A stretch of 64,000 nt of DNA. Source: Dactylonectria macrodidyma (taxonomy: Eukaryota > Ascomycota > Sordariomycetes > Hypocreales > Nectriaceae). The DNA is taken from NCBI GenBank assembly GCA_020744425.1, contig JAGMUV010000030.1, positions 62,001-126,000 of the forward strand, read 5' to 3'. The notes under the pieces are model-generated. The model saw only the letters and a program-made list of their open reading frames with translations. It was not told where the DNA came from and made no database searches. This document shows, piece after piece, positions 21,200-33,278 of the stretch (its first letter is position 1; each line of letters starts with the position of its first letter). The translations under genes were made by a program, and so were the position numbers.

Positions 21200-22307
21200 G
21201 AATTGCAGGTGGTTAGATTTCTCTGGCGATATACACGGCTGCGGCTCGTATATGCAACCGCTTGGTATACGCAGGTGGTACTAGGGCCTCGTTACCACTG
21301 TGGTGAAAGAGACACCCTGGACACTTGTTGGAACAGGAAGTTGGATATGTAATGCTGAACAGGGATTAGAAAGTTCTCCGTGATCATGGTAGCGGGGGAA
21401 CAGCTGCCCCAGGACCCCCGGTCAACTGATCATGGGATGAAATCTCGGTGGCTTGCTCTAAGAGCCTGATGTTGATGTGGAGGGCGGGATGTTGGGTCTG
21501 TGGGATACCGTTACATCTGAGCAGGGAAGGGCGATGGCCAATGGGACATAGGAGCAAGACATATAGCGGCCGGGACAACGGACAATGCCCGGGGTTGACG
21601 CCACTGAAGCTATCTCCATGTTGCCAGTGTCGCTGTAAGGTTCGCTGTAAACGATTGATGCATTGATGATGTATTGAGGCATGGGGTCTCGGGTTCATCA
21701 GCTGGATAGCCTGCCACCCTCCCTCACGGGTAAAGCCGAGCGAATGAGCGCGCTCGGTCCAAGATTCGGCCAGTCCCACGGCAGTTAGGCACGTGGGTTG
21801 GGAATCCATACTGCCGATTTTTGCAGCGGTACGCAACGCTAGGGGCTTATGCAGCACCCCAGACTTTCCAGCCAGCGTTTTAACGCCAGCTGCCTCTAAC
21901 CCAACCAAATGAATGTCACCCCTAGTGATAGCAGTGACGCTAGGGCAAAACAAAGTCTTCCAAAGTATCTCCCTCGCGCACCCATCTCCAAGCCCAAGCC
22001 CCGTTCACATCTCATCTTTTGCCTACCGTTGCCTTCGGTCTCGATATTCATTGCAAGAATATCTCTTTTGCTCACTTCCTTGGCTTTGTGCCTCGTGCTG
22101 CCGCTCAAGCGCGTACAACAACCTCATCACTAGGCTTTCTTCCCCACGCAAAGCTCCAACGCGCCCCCAGGGACTTGTGCTTACCCACGCGACTTGCTCT
22201 CGAACCCATCGTCACATTTCGCTCTCGGCTTCCCAGTCTGCCGCTTCAACCGCCGCTTCTCGCATCGATTGCTTCCTATGCATCACGCCGTCGCGCGATA
22301 GCGCACC
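21200..22307. other. Intergenic; upstream region of the cohesin gene
   Basis: No gene supported. Several overlapping ORFs on both strands between 21384 and 22430 have no recognisable domain and partly overlap the start of the Rad21-like gene in other frames. Confidence 0.45.
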
Positions 22308-24045
22308 ATGTTCTACTCCGAGACTCTGCTCCAGAAGAGTGGGCCGCTCGCCAACATCTGGCTTTCGGCCAACCTTCAGCGCAAGCTCTCCAAGAAACAT
22401 GTTCTGCAATCGAATATCACCGATAGTATAGCGGTCATTATCAAACCCAGCCAGGCGCCTATGGCGCTGCGACTAAGCAGTCAGCTACTACTTGGTGCTG
22501 TTCGAATCTACCAGCGCAAGACGCGTTACTTGGTCGAAGATTGTGACGATACTTGGATAATGATGAAGATGGTATATAACACGCTCTCTTCCGTCTCACA
22601 AAATATACTGAGATGCCTAGGCCTTCCGACCAAGCATAGACCATGACATTCCCATCAGCCTAGAACTTCCTGACCGCGAAGCACTCACGCTTCCCTACGA
22701 GGTGCCACCTTATGACGACTTCGAACTACCCCCTCCTCCCGAAGTGAACTGGCTTCTGTCCCAGATAGAGGAGATGGAAACAGGCCCAATCGACCGCAAG
22801 CGTCGCGTCAGCCTACGTGACATTTACTTGCCAGAAGAATTTAGTCCTAGTCATTACGCTGGCCTGTATGAGGAAGTGTCGGAGCCCATGGAGGGTCTTG
22901 ACCTTGAGCTTGATTTTGGTATTGAACTTGGTCGAGAAGCGCCAGCTCCTCGCCCGATTGAGGAGGAAATGGTTAGCGAGCTAGAAGCAATGCCACTTGA
23001 GAAAGAGGGCGCTGAGGGCGAGCCGGCCCTCGAACTAGGCTTTGGGGAGATTCCAATGGGAGGTGAGGAATTCGAGTTCCACCCGGCCGACGTCAGTCGC
23101 GCTCGAATCACCGAATCCCCGCTCTCCGAGATCGACGAAGCACTTGCTCGGGAGGTTGAGGCTGAGTATACCTCGCTCCACCGAGCTGAACTCCAGGAGC
23201 TTGAAGAACAACGTGCTCTTATGCGACGGCCCGAGCAACGCACCAGGAAACGGAAGATTCTGGTCCCTGATGAGGAGATTACTCTATCCAGCAACCAAAT
23301 TCAGGAGCAGCAAGCCAACCGTGACAACATTACTAAACCGACGACATTCATTCCCCGGGACCCTTTCTTGGTCGCCTTGATAGAGATGCAAAAAACCGGC
23401 GGTTTCGTTTCCTCTATTATGTTGGAAGGACGAAGCTCCGCATGGGCGCCTGAACTGCGGGGAATGCTCTCTCTGGATGCTATTCAAGAACCGAGAGAGC
23501 TGAAGCGGAAGCGCCCCATCAGAGCCGCTGAAGTTGAACAAGAATACGGCGTTTCTAAGTCGCCACGCCTAGAATTTGGTGAGGAGCCAGAATTCGGTCT
23601 TGGAACTGAAGCTCTCGGCGAGGAGAGCATGGCCGGTGAGGAAACGATGCTTGAAATTCCCGCCTTTGAGGAGATCACCGCCCCTCTCGTTCCCCCCTCC
23701 GAACGGCCCCCTGTCTCGATAGACACCGAGTATGCCGTCCACATTTTGCGAGATCAATTCGGTCCCGAGGCTGCGACCAGCCCTGGCAAGCGAGCGAGCA
23801 CCTCCGTTGTCTTCCGAGACCTGCTTCCCGAGCATCGAACCACTAAGGCCGAGGCAACCAGAATGTTCTTTGAGTGCCTGGTGCTTGCTACTAAGGATGC
23901 GATCAAGGTTGAGCAGGGCCCAGGGCTGGGAGATGATATCCGGATGTGGGCGAAGGAAGGCCTTTGGGGAGCCTGGGCTGAGAGAGACACGGGTAGCGAG
24001 ATCGCGCACGAGGTCGAGCCCGAGCCTGTTGCCCTGTCACCATGA
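22308..24045 (+). CDS. rad21: Rad21/Scc1-like cohesin alpha-kleisin
   Basis: Two exons, 22308-22571 and 22621-24045, joined by a phase-0 intron that restores the kleisin motif KMAFRP; the product is 562 residues. The N-terminus MFYSETLLQKSGPLA and LSKKHVLQSNI through APMALRLSSQLLLGAVRIY form the SMC3-binding Rad21_Rec8_N domain. The C-terminus (TTKAEATRMFFECLVLATK to RMWAKEGLWGAWAE) is the winged helix that binds the SMC1 head. The middle is acidic and disordered, as in the family, where separase sites lie. The protein closes the cohesin ring in sister-chromatid cohesion. It is complete, slightly short for the family, and ends 33 bp from the convergent PLC. Whether it is the only copy or a duplicate cannot be told here. 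Confidence 0.88.
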
Positions 24046-24077
24046 TTCTTCTATAGCGCAAAATTTCTACAACTTGA

Positions 24078-26720
24078 TTACGCCCCTTGGCCTCGCACTT
24101 CTCCCTCAACTGGGGCGCGGCGGGGTGCGTCGATCATCATCTTCTCAATCGAATCAACCTTGATCTTGCAGAAGAGCTTCGAGAAAAGGTACTGGTCACC
24201 AGCATGGTTGAGAAGAGGCAAGGTGCGGTAGCCTTGCTTGAGATTGCTGAGCTTGGCAGTGTAGGTGGCCACTGCCGGTCTGTCATTGTAGTTCTCGCCA
24301 TCGTTGGAGTGTTTGACAGACCATCGAACAAAGACCAGATCAGGGTGTTTCGTCGTGACTTTGAATTTGAACTGGCCATCAAACATGGGGTTGACGCCAT
24401 TCTCTCGCACGATATTCGTCTGGAACTTTTGGGGCGAATCGAAATCTCGAGACAAGGTTGACTCATTCTTCTTCTCCCGTTTATCACTAGCTTGAAAGAT
24501 CTCGACCTCGACGTACGGGTCCATCGACTTGTTGGCGGGGAGGTTGGCCGGTCGTATAAGATGCTGTGCCGAGATAACATCGATGGTGAATGAAACAACA
24601 CTGCGCTCCTTCTTGCCCCCAGCAAGTTCGGGGTTATACGGGAGAACTTGAATGTCCCGTAGCTCCGCAGGCTTGAGCACGTAGCCTGAGAAGTCCCGGC
24701 CACCGTCAAACATGGCGCGGTTGATCTGCATGCCCAGGTCAAACGTCTGCCAGTTGAGCGCAGCCATCTGAACTCCACGGCGCCAGTAGAGGAGGGGGTC
24801 AAAGTTGTTTGAGGTGATTCGAGTGCGATCAGGGTAGACTCGCATCATGTAGCGCAGGTTGTGGAGATCGATTGCCATCTTCTGTTCCTTGGCTCGGGAG
24901 TACTTGACAAATCTGGACTCCATGAAGGAGAAGATGTGGTTGTACTGCTTCGCCTCGGCAGCGTCAAAGCCAGCAAACTTGACACCGGCACAGTAGACGC
25001 CAAGATCACCAGGGTCTTTAACAGACTTGGTGGACGTCTTTCGGTCGCTGGTGCTGCTGCTCACCGTATCTTGCACCCTGCCCTCAGTAATTGTGTTGAC
25101 ATGAGTCTTGCTGACCAGTCGACGAGAAGAGGGGCTAGGGCTGAGTATGGGGCTGTGAGGAAGCGACTGCGAGCGCATCAACATGGCCCAATCAGCCATG
25201 GGACGAGTCAGTGGCGAGTTGAGACTGTTGCCTCGTCGGCGGCCCCGGAAATCGCCGGCAGGAGGCTCCTCCTTGATCTGCGGCTTCTTGACCTTGATGA
25301 GAATGCGTTCCATGAGCTCGGAGGGTGAAGGCAGCTTGTCATAGGAGTCTTCCAACGTCTCGGTGACCAGTCGAAAGCCGAAGGCCTCCTTCATAATGTC
25401 GACCATGATGGTTTGTTGAGCAGGGTTGCAGTGAACCTCGAGGGAGATCCATAGAGGGAACCTCGACTTGACAAAGGCGTACTTGTTGATCGTGGCCATG
25501 ACCTCACGGAAACTAATTGAGGTCGTAAGGGTGCGGCCGTGGTTGACCTCGGGCTGTCCAGAGTTGCCATCCCAGCAGTCAACCTCGACGCAGCGGCAGC
25601 CTCGAACAAGAACCGAGATGTAGCCCTCGACGCTGGACTGACCAGCGACCTGTCGACCAAGGAGGTAGGTGTTGTGGGAGCTAGAGATGATGTATTCATT
25701 CATAGGACGGTCAAGAGTGTAGTTTTGGGGCTCCGGTATAATTGGCGAGTTGGATTCAGATGTCAGGTAACTGACAAATGCAGCTTCGGACATGACCTGC
25801 ATGTCATGAGCGGCATCGGAGGTCTCGACTTCATCAGGTCGGTACCGGCGGCTGAGGTAGGCAAATTGCTTCTCCCACATAGAAAGGTTAGAATCAACGT
25901 CCTCACCTTGGACATCGCGGAGGAAAGCTAGGAACTCTGGCAAGGTCATACCAGTCTCAGGTTTAGCGGCAATGCTTCGAATGATTCGCTGAACATCGTG
26001 CCTCTGCTTCATTAGGCGAACGAAACCCTTGAACTCGGTACAGTTGAGCCTCTCACGTCGTCGAATATCGGATAGGCAGAAGTTGGTCTCCAGGGTCCAC
26101 TGGGAGCTGTAAATATGAAGGTTCTGGCAAACACGCTTGACTCCGGCCATGTCGAGCTGCTCCTGCTCAGGACCACGGGGCTGGTGACCGAACTCCCTGG
26201 TCATCTTTGTCTGCCAATACTGAGCCATGGCTCCATCGTTGAAGGTCATTAGAGAAGTCATTGATTCCTGCCGGTAAGTCAATGTAGCCTTAAGAAACTC
26301 AGTCCAGCGGTTCAACTCCTCCTCATTATCGGTGACAATGTGCAGAAGCTTGATCCTCGAGTTGTCTGGGATGGTATAGATGATGGTGAACCAGGTATCC
26401 GCACACGATTCGGACATTCCAAAGTCAAGGCAGTATTGTTGAATATCAGAACCAGTTCGGATCTCTTTGATCTCATCGACATGCAAGGACTTGTGTGGGC
26501 GGGTAGTGTCCCACGAGAGCTTGTTAGGTTCGGTCTCATACACAAGATTAACCCGTCTTGTGCGACTTCTCCTGGACACCTTGAGAACTCCAGAACCGTT
26601 TCGAAGCTCGGCCGGCAACACGGGTCCGGCCTTGGCACTCGCACTTCCATTAATTGAACCGGCAGCACTATTGTTGCTTGATGAGTGAGCGGCTCCGTCG
26701 AGGCCAAAAAGAGAGATGTA
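24078..26720 (-). pseudogene. plc1: Phosphoinositide-specific phospholipase C, lacking 5' end
   Basis: More than 840 residues of PI-PLC, which cleaves PIP2 to IP3 and diacylglycerol at the plasma membrane. In order: PH-like region (residues ~1-120), EF-hand-like region (~150-290), catalytic X domain with SSSHNTYLLG and the second His in NHGRTLTT, VDCWDG and SLEVHC, a Ser-rich linker, Y domain (QMAALNWQTFDLGMQIN, SGYVLKP), and a C2 domain to the stop. All core motifs inspected are intact. However, no ATG exists in frame upstream of the PH region: the frame runs back to ~26720 where Helitron sequence begins in a different frame. The native start exon and promoter are therefore missing. It may be a displaced duplicate. 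Confidence 0.82.
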
Positions 26721-27232
26721 AGCAGCAGATGAGAAATCTCCTGCGCCGAGTAATCTCTCTCGGCAATCAGCTTGTTCATCAGGCGAGAGGAGAAGGACAA
26801 CAGGGGCTGAACGTGCGATGTGTGAGGCAAGACCTGGTCTGCAAGCCTGGCGAAAGACTCGGTCTTCTTCTCAGATTTACTGCAATACTTCGCAGCGTAC
26901 GTAATAACCGCCTGTAAGCTGGTGCAAGGAGATATGTCGATATTGGCTAGCCAGCCCAGGATAATCGCAGGATTGAAGTTATTCATGAGGCTGTCATTCC
27001 GGGCCGCCTCAAAGACATAGTACGACCTGCCTTTCTTCCTGATCACTGCGGCCAGCTCCCGCAAGGCACGAGGGAAGTCAAAACGACACTCCCTCTCTGG
27101 ATTGGCAACGTTGGCCGCCTCGATATCCGCAGCGGCACCTTCCATGTCCCTCGGAGACTGCCATATGCATCCGGCCGGCACGCTTCTGGCGGGGGCACGA
27201 TCAACTACAATTTTGGTGGCCATGCCCCACAT
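26720..27232 (-). pseudogene. Helitron Rep fragment with catalytic tyrosines
   Basis: The frame contains CRFDFPRALREL, a block resembling ILGWLANIDISPCTSLQAV, the Rep two-tyrosine motif ITYAAKYCSK, and NKLIAERDYSAQEISHLL, all typical of the part of fungal Helitron proteins between the HUH motif and the helicase. Similarity ends at ~26720 and PLC sequence follows in another frame. HUH motif and helicase are missing. This fragment is the complementary part to the one at 12.8-14.8 kb, but nothing shows that they came from one element. Confidence 0.8.
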
Positions 27233-28200
27233 ATATATAATGGCCTCCTATATTCTAGGTAAGAATTATTATATCATGAGTTAGGTGTTGACTAACCTCA
27301 TCCTTCGTTGTACTCTCCTCTCCTTCCTTTGCCATTAAAACTATCATACTAGGGGTTCGGTAAATGTATCATTCAACTGCATGTCGTGGCGCTTCTGGAT
27401 TGGGCGCCTGGGCGGGGCTTCCGATGGTTTGTGACGGCCTGAGTTGCGTGCTGGCGCGGGAGGACACTCGGGCTTGATTACCATGCTGGGGGATACGGTC
27501 CCTGTAGCTCGGGAGGTCCCGAGGAACGGTCGGATGCGGCGCGAAGACAGTTGGCATCGGGGAAAGGGACGGGAGATATCTTGAGGTTGAAAGGGGTCGC
27601 CGCGGCACTTGAGTCCGTGGTAGTATTGTAACACCCTGAACACCTCCCTCAACTCGGCTGCGCCGAAAATTAATTTAGCTCGACACTTGACATTCAGCGG
27701 CGGCACTTACCGACCAGTGGCCGGGCCAACAACCTCGCACGGACGCGCCGGTCAATTACCCCCAGAATGTGATATCTCCAGCGTGTGCACGCGGCGCATT
27801 GAGAAGGTAGAGTCGCCTACGTGGTCGCCGTCGCACTTCGTCTCGAGTCGCGACGCGCGTCACACCAGCCTGGCTAACTTTGGGGGTTCGAATGCTCGAG
27901 TTCAGCGGTGACCCTCTTGGCACAGAGTTTGCTGGAGGTTTCCAGTTCTTAAGCAATTGTAGGACTGGCTATGTGAAACCCGCCAAGGTTTGTTGCCAGG
28001 GAGCGGCTGCGGGGCGCAGATCTCGGGGGCCGCGGCTTCATACTGGCACATAGGGGGTCGAGCGAAATCTGCGGTAGAAGGGCCTGGCCAGCCCGGGCCG
28101 GCCACTTTTCCATTTTTAAGCGCCCGCTGGGGTGCGGAAATCAGACAGCTCCTGACGTAAGCAAGCGACACCAACTCCGATGGCACCCCGCACTTTAGAT
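27233..28200. other. Intergenic, GC-rich, no recognised gene
   Basis: A minus ORF at 27344-27706 and short ORFs on both strands have no recognised domain. The stretch lies between the Helitron fragment and the left end of piggyBac B. Confidence 0.4.
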
Positions 28201-29602
28201 CCCTTTGACTGTGTTAAGGCTCCAGGCCAGATTGTGCCCCACATGACCCCTGCTCACAGTGAGGTACATCAGAGTAACGCGTCGCGTAGTCAGAATCAAC
28301 CCCACCAAAATACACATACAAACGATTCTGACTTTCGCGATGGATACCCAAGTGCCCTCAACACAGGCAATCAATGTGTATGACGATAACAGCTTCATTT
28401 GCACTGATAACAGCCGCCGGGAGCAGGGAGCTGACAACACCTGCCGGCCGAACCTAGCCCCTGTCAACGAACGCGGCTACAACTTCATGCCTTTCGAGGT
28501 TCCAACACGCGACTTTAAGGTCAAGGACCTGCCCCAGGACCCGTTATCTCTTTTCCAGCAATTCCTACCCATTTCCCTAGTAGAAAGCTGGGTCAAATAT
28601 ACCAATGACTGGGTTAGCCACCTGCAGCAAGAGGCTCGCGGTAGTGCACACACATTACCGCCAAGATCACGGTTACGCCTCTGGAGACCAACCTCTGTTG
28701 CAGAAGTCTACATATGGGTCGCAATCCTTATTTACTTAGGGATTCACACTGAACTTGACCTCGAAGACCATTGGGAGACTTCTCGGCCGGGGCACCAACA
28801 CTCTACTCACTCTATCATCAAATATATGACCTATGACCGATTTCAGCAGCTACATCGTCACATTCGCATTTTCAGCCCTCACATCACCATAAGCAGCAAC
28901 AGCGCCCTCACCTATGACCGTGTGACGCCGTGGTCTGACCACATACAGCGCGTGTCTACGGATTTCTATGTTCCAGGCACTTGCATCGCTGTAGATGAGT
29001 GTATGGCCCGCTATACCGGGAGGTCAAAAGAGACAACAAGAGTCCCTAACAAGCCGATCCCCGTCGGCTTCAAAGTTTGGGTTGCAGCACAGCAGGGCTA
29101 TTTCCTACGTTGGATTTGGCATAGGCCCGGACCTAGGTTTGGACCTGTTGGTCTCAAGCCTGCCCGGCAACGGCGGCGTGAGGCCAAGCAGGAGAAGACA
29201 GTCTATCTGAACCCGACGCAGGCTGTGGTTGTTGCCCTACTAAACTTGCTGCCAGAAGCCAACTATCACGTCTTTATCGATAACCTCTTTTCCTCTCCCG
29301 ACCTCCTACGCAGCCTCCGCGAGCACGGCCACGGCGCTACGGGTACAGCCCGAGTCAACTGTGGCATCTACAAGCCCTTAGTCAAGCTCAAAAATGACGA
29401 TAACACAGCTGCCGCAAATATCAAATTCAACGAAATCAGGACCGTCCCAACTAAGGATAATAAGGTCAGTCAAGCAGACAGCTTTAGCTGTAAATGCCCT
29501 ACTAATTTGTCCTGGGCCAGGTAAATCAGATCGCGTGGAAAGACAACGCCCTTGTGTTGTTCTTATCTACTGTGTACGCAGGCGACGAGACCGTCCTTCG
29601 GT

Positions 29603-32367
29603 CAGTGCTGCATAGACACGCTATGAAACTGAAACTGGGGTGAGTTTCAGTTTCATGAAACCGGACGCCAGTATAGTTTCAGTTTCATATGAAACCGGTT
29701 CCAGTTTCATATGAATCAATATCTAATTCCTTTGTTTTTTTTCCCCCTCTCTTTGGCAACTTCGGAGCCGACATACACCTTACCACTAGGCACCTCAAAG
29801 ATGTCTGGCATTGCCTGTCTACCTATGCTACCAATTCGCTAGGCTCGCCATCGCTTTCTTCCCCCTTGCCCATCTCTATATCTTCTTGGAGTATCCTTAC
29901 AGCCGTGCCGATATCATCCGCTCCCCCAAACACCCCTGCAAGAAGCGGCCTGCTTTTTCCCTTTGGAACCCTTATCCAGCTTTTAATGCACTCACATGCC
30001 TCTACCATTTTGGCAGACATGCTACTTCTATCCCATGTAACCTGCCGTCTTGCGCCTGAGAAAATTCGCTCTGCTTCCGTAGACATCGGAGGGATGCAGA
30101 ATATGTCAATGGCCATACGGCAGAGGAGGGGAAAATTCTCTCGCTGGGTCGGTTCAAGCCACCACTGCAAGGCCGTGTGTTGTCCAATCCCAACTTGTGA
30201 GCCCTGCGAAGTATCGTCAAAACCTGGCCATTAGGTAGAAGGCTTCAAATTACTTACATAAATAAAGCGGTCGAATTCATCCTTCACCTCGCTCGCTGTG
30301 CTGTACACCTTCTGCCTCCAGCGATCGAACTCGTCGAGTTCTTGCCCTTTCTCCTGTTGTTGATCTTGGAGCTGGTAGCTCTTGTACTCTGTGGACCAAA
30401 TCTTTCTGACAGATTTCACGGCATTGCTAACCCAGGCTGGGTTTCTCTTCCACTGCTCACTCAGATAGCTCTTCTGGAGTGCTGGGTGGAGGAGAATACC
30501 GGCCACGTACACGGGGGCCTGTTCGGTAAGCTGGTAATACTTCTCGAACTTTAGCTAAGCCACGTAAAAGCAGGCGTAGAAGCGTGGGTTACTGAAAGCC
30601 TTGTCTTTAGCCTGCGTGAAGTGATGATGGAGGAAATCCATATGAGATAGAACTTCATCGAGTGTGCTCTCCCGGCCTTGGCGTACCGAGATCTGGTGAA
30701 ATGGTTGTAGAAACGCATGGATGTCTCGGAGCTCGTTCTAGTCGTTGTGGTCTAGTGCATCTTTCTCGATCTTGGCATGATTTTCTTGAATCCAATCCAT
30801 GAACTTTGCCCGCCTCTCAATTGCCACGTCAATAAGACGAAACCATGAATTCCAGCGTGTATCATTGTCCCTCGGCAAGGCCCTGCCAATCTTGGCCTTG
30901 AAGTCGTTGCAGATGCTGGTAGAGCTCCTTGAATACATGCACAAGTTATGGAGCTTCCCCAGAACATTAAACTCCCGCCATTCCTCGGTGGCTTGTGCCT
31001 TCATAATGACTCCTCCTTCTTCTTTTTCGGATAGCCTGCATAGTCGCTGATACGCCTTATCAATCCCCTCTTGCTCATCCTCCTGGATCTTCTTTGCCTT
31101 ACTCCGAAAGAGGAAGGCTTGAACGATGAGGTTCATGATGTGGCCACTGCAGTGTAGTCGCCTGGCAACCGGATCTAAACCATCAATCTCTTTTGCGATA
31201 TCGTCAAGCATAGTATCGTTGGCATCGTGATTATCCATCGTAAAGTAGCCAACCTTTCCGCTGAGGTCGTACTCTTTGACAACATCCAGGAAAGCCTTGG
31301 CTTGCAATTTCCCGTTGTGGCTTCCTTTGAACTCGCGCAGTGACAATAACGCTTGAGCGACTTCTCTCGTCTCCGCATCTACAAAATGGACCACGATTGC
31401 CTGGTATGCCGCCTTCTGTTCCGATGAGGTCCACATGTCAATGGTGAAGTGGACCATGGATGAGAGAGAATTATGAAGCTTCTTGACGAGGCCTTGTTTG
31501 TGTTGAGCGAAAGTCTTTTCGAGAAGCTTCGGCACCGCACTGCGGCTGCGTAGGAGGACGTCCCGGGCCATATAGTTACAGGAGAGTATAACAGCATGAA
31601 ACTCGGGGTATTCGATGAATGTGTGGGCGATATTGCGAACCGCAAGAAGCCTGGCGAGTGCTTCCTCGAATGCAGGAATATTAATAGCGTTTGCTAAATA
31701 TTTTTCCTCATTAAGGTCTCGATTGGCTTGACGTTCCTCCTGGCTTCCAAACAAATCCGTAATGGTGCCATGTTGCCGCTTCTTCAGATCCGACCTTTCT
31801 ACATGCTCGATAACCCGGATGCCATGAAAGTCCCGCAGGTGCTTGCGGGCTCGGCTCAGGTTCGTCGTTACCGAATTAGGCTTTTTCGTGGAGTCGCAGT
31901 GCTTGCAGTACCAAATTTCGTGGTATGAGGTATCGCGAGCTTTCTCTCCTCTCTCTTCATAAGGGTCACGCGCCTCGTTCCAAGTGCTTTTGTTTGTACG
32001 GCCTTTGGCGCGCTTGCCAGCCCGATCAGAGGGAGAACGATGCAATGCGCGCTTGGCGGGAACGGGAGAGTCAGGCGAAGCAGGTCCCAAGACCTCGTCA
32101 GAAGGCTCCGATAACAAGGGAGCGGGCGAAGCTGATGACATATTTACTGTTAGCAAGTTTCTAACTTCGTTGAAGGCATTTGGTCTGCGAAATTTTCTTG
32201 GTTAAGTACTAAGATATTTGGGTCTCATCGGGCGTATATGAAACATATGAAACCGACTGAAACATATGAAACTGGGAGAGTTACAGTTTCGTATGAAACC
32301 GGGTCCAGGGACTGTTTCAGTTTCATATGAAACAGTATGAAACAACACGCGTGGCTATGCAGCACTG
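29603..32367. mobile_element. hAT transposon 1, nested in piggyBac B
   Basis: A 2765-bp element with ends CAGTGCTGCATAG and the complement, flanked by the 8-bp duplication CCTTCGGT at 29595-29602 and 32368-32375. Both subterminal zones carry arrays of TTTCATATGAAAC-type palindromes (29620-29735 and 32235-32345), presumably transposase-binding sites. One minus-strand transposase gene with nonsense codons lies inside. Confidence 0.93.
29823..32156 (-). pseudogene. hAT transposase 1 with three nonsense codons
   Basis: One frame runs from 32156 to 29823. It has a BED-type zinc finger (IWYCKHCDSTKKP and a downstream His pair), the RNase H-like catalytic core (TIDMWTSSEQKAAY; GYFTMDNHDAND), the block DNDTRWNSW, and the C-terminal hATC dimerisation region (MAIDIFCIPPMSTEAERIFSG). 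Three in-frame stops interrupt it: TAG at 30738-30740 and 30555-30557 (both likely Trp before) and TAA at 30231-30233 (likely Gln before). All three are explained by C:G to T:A changes. No frameshift is needed, so decay is by point mutation only. Confidence 0.88.
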
Positions 32368-33278
32368 CCTTCGGTTACGCAAGAGGCCGACAACAGACCA
32401 AATTCGAGCACGCCCAATACAGCGATTTTTCGGTGACGAGCCAGTGAAAGAGATTATTATCCCGTCTGTTGCTGCCTTCTACAATGACGAGATGAACGGG
32501 GTAGACCGCGGTGACCAACTGAGGTCATATTTGGGCTTCGAACACCGTGTGCGCCGAGGGGGTTGGCAAGCCCTAGCTTGGTCCTACCTAATTGACGTCA
32601 TTGTAGTCAACAGTTACCTTCTTCAGCTACGCGGCAAGCCTATTTGGAAGTCATATACACGTCAGGCTAAGTGGCGAGGGCGCCTTGTTGATGACCTCGT
32701 CCAGGCGTACAGCGGTCAATCTGACTCTAGGCAGAGGTTTCGGGCGGGAGACGAATTTACGCCTCTGTCACAGCATAAATACGTCCAGCGAGGGAAAAAG
32801 GGTAACTGCCTCGCATGTCAGGGCGTACGGCGTGGAGAGGTCAGGTCACGAAGCTCGCGGCGGCCGTTGAGTGAGGCCGACGGCAACAGGGTCAGGGTCC
32901 GGATCCGGCGGCAGTCTCGCGGTGGCTGTGACCAGTGCGATGTAGCTCTTTGTAGCTCGCAGGATTGCTGGGACTTCTATCACCATCATATCAAGTACTC
33001 AGCTAGATAGCATAAGGGAGAAGATAGGCATCGCATGTTGAAGCATTGTATTCTAACTACATCCTAGCCTGGCTGTCTAGGTTAACCACCTAGCTTCAGT
33101 GTTCCTATGCCAACGTCGTATAGTAGCACACCTGAAGGCTCATATACGCTGTCCTGGAACAATTGCATAAACTTGGCCCTGTTTCTCGTTCAGCTTGCAG
33201 ACCATTCTTCGCCTATTGAACTCCATCAAGACGTGACCAAGTCACCAGGCAGACTTGACATTCACCGTCAAGAACGTC

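Larger units (their letters stand above)
28340..33010 (+). pseudogene. piggyBac transposase B, split by hAT insertion
   Basis: Exon 1 is 28340-29464, then a GT-AG intron 29465-29520, then exon 2 29521-29602 continued at 32376-33010. Across one copy of the 8-bp duplication the frame is continuous (DETVLR then LRKRPT). The three catalytic Asp motifs are CIAVDECMARYTGR, YHVFIDNLF and MNGVDRGDQL; the C-terminal Cys-rich zinc domain (CLACQG, CDQCDVALC, CWDFYHHH) is complete, unlike copy A. Apart from the insertion no disabling change is seen. The ATG at 28340 matches the start of copy A (MDT...); the longer ORF upstream is not conserved. Confidence 0.88.
28201..33090. mobile_element. piggyBac-like element B, interrupted by a hAT
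   Basis: The left end (CCCTTTGACTGTGTTAAGGC at 28201) is homologous to the terminal repeat of element A. The element carries a transposase gene from 28340 to 33010. A matching right terminal repeat was not found; homology with A's end fades near 33085. A complete 2765-bp hAT (29603-32367) sits inside the second exon. Confidence 0.75.

Noticed and set aside
21384..21953. 189-residue minus ORF
   Set aside because: No domain, atypical composition and overlapping ORFs on the other strand; not supported as a gene.
12808..27232. The two Helitron fragments as one split element
   Set aside because: They carry complementary Rep motifs, but no shared ends or overlap were seen and unrelated genes lie between; parsimony does not require one element.
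28259..28339. 27-codon upstream extension of the piggyBac B transposase
   Set aside because: Copy A starts at the equivalent of the ATG at 28340; the extension lies in the terminal-repeat region and is not conserved.
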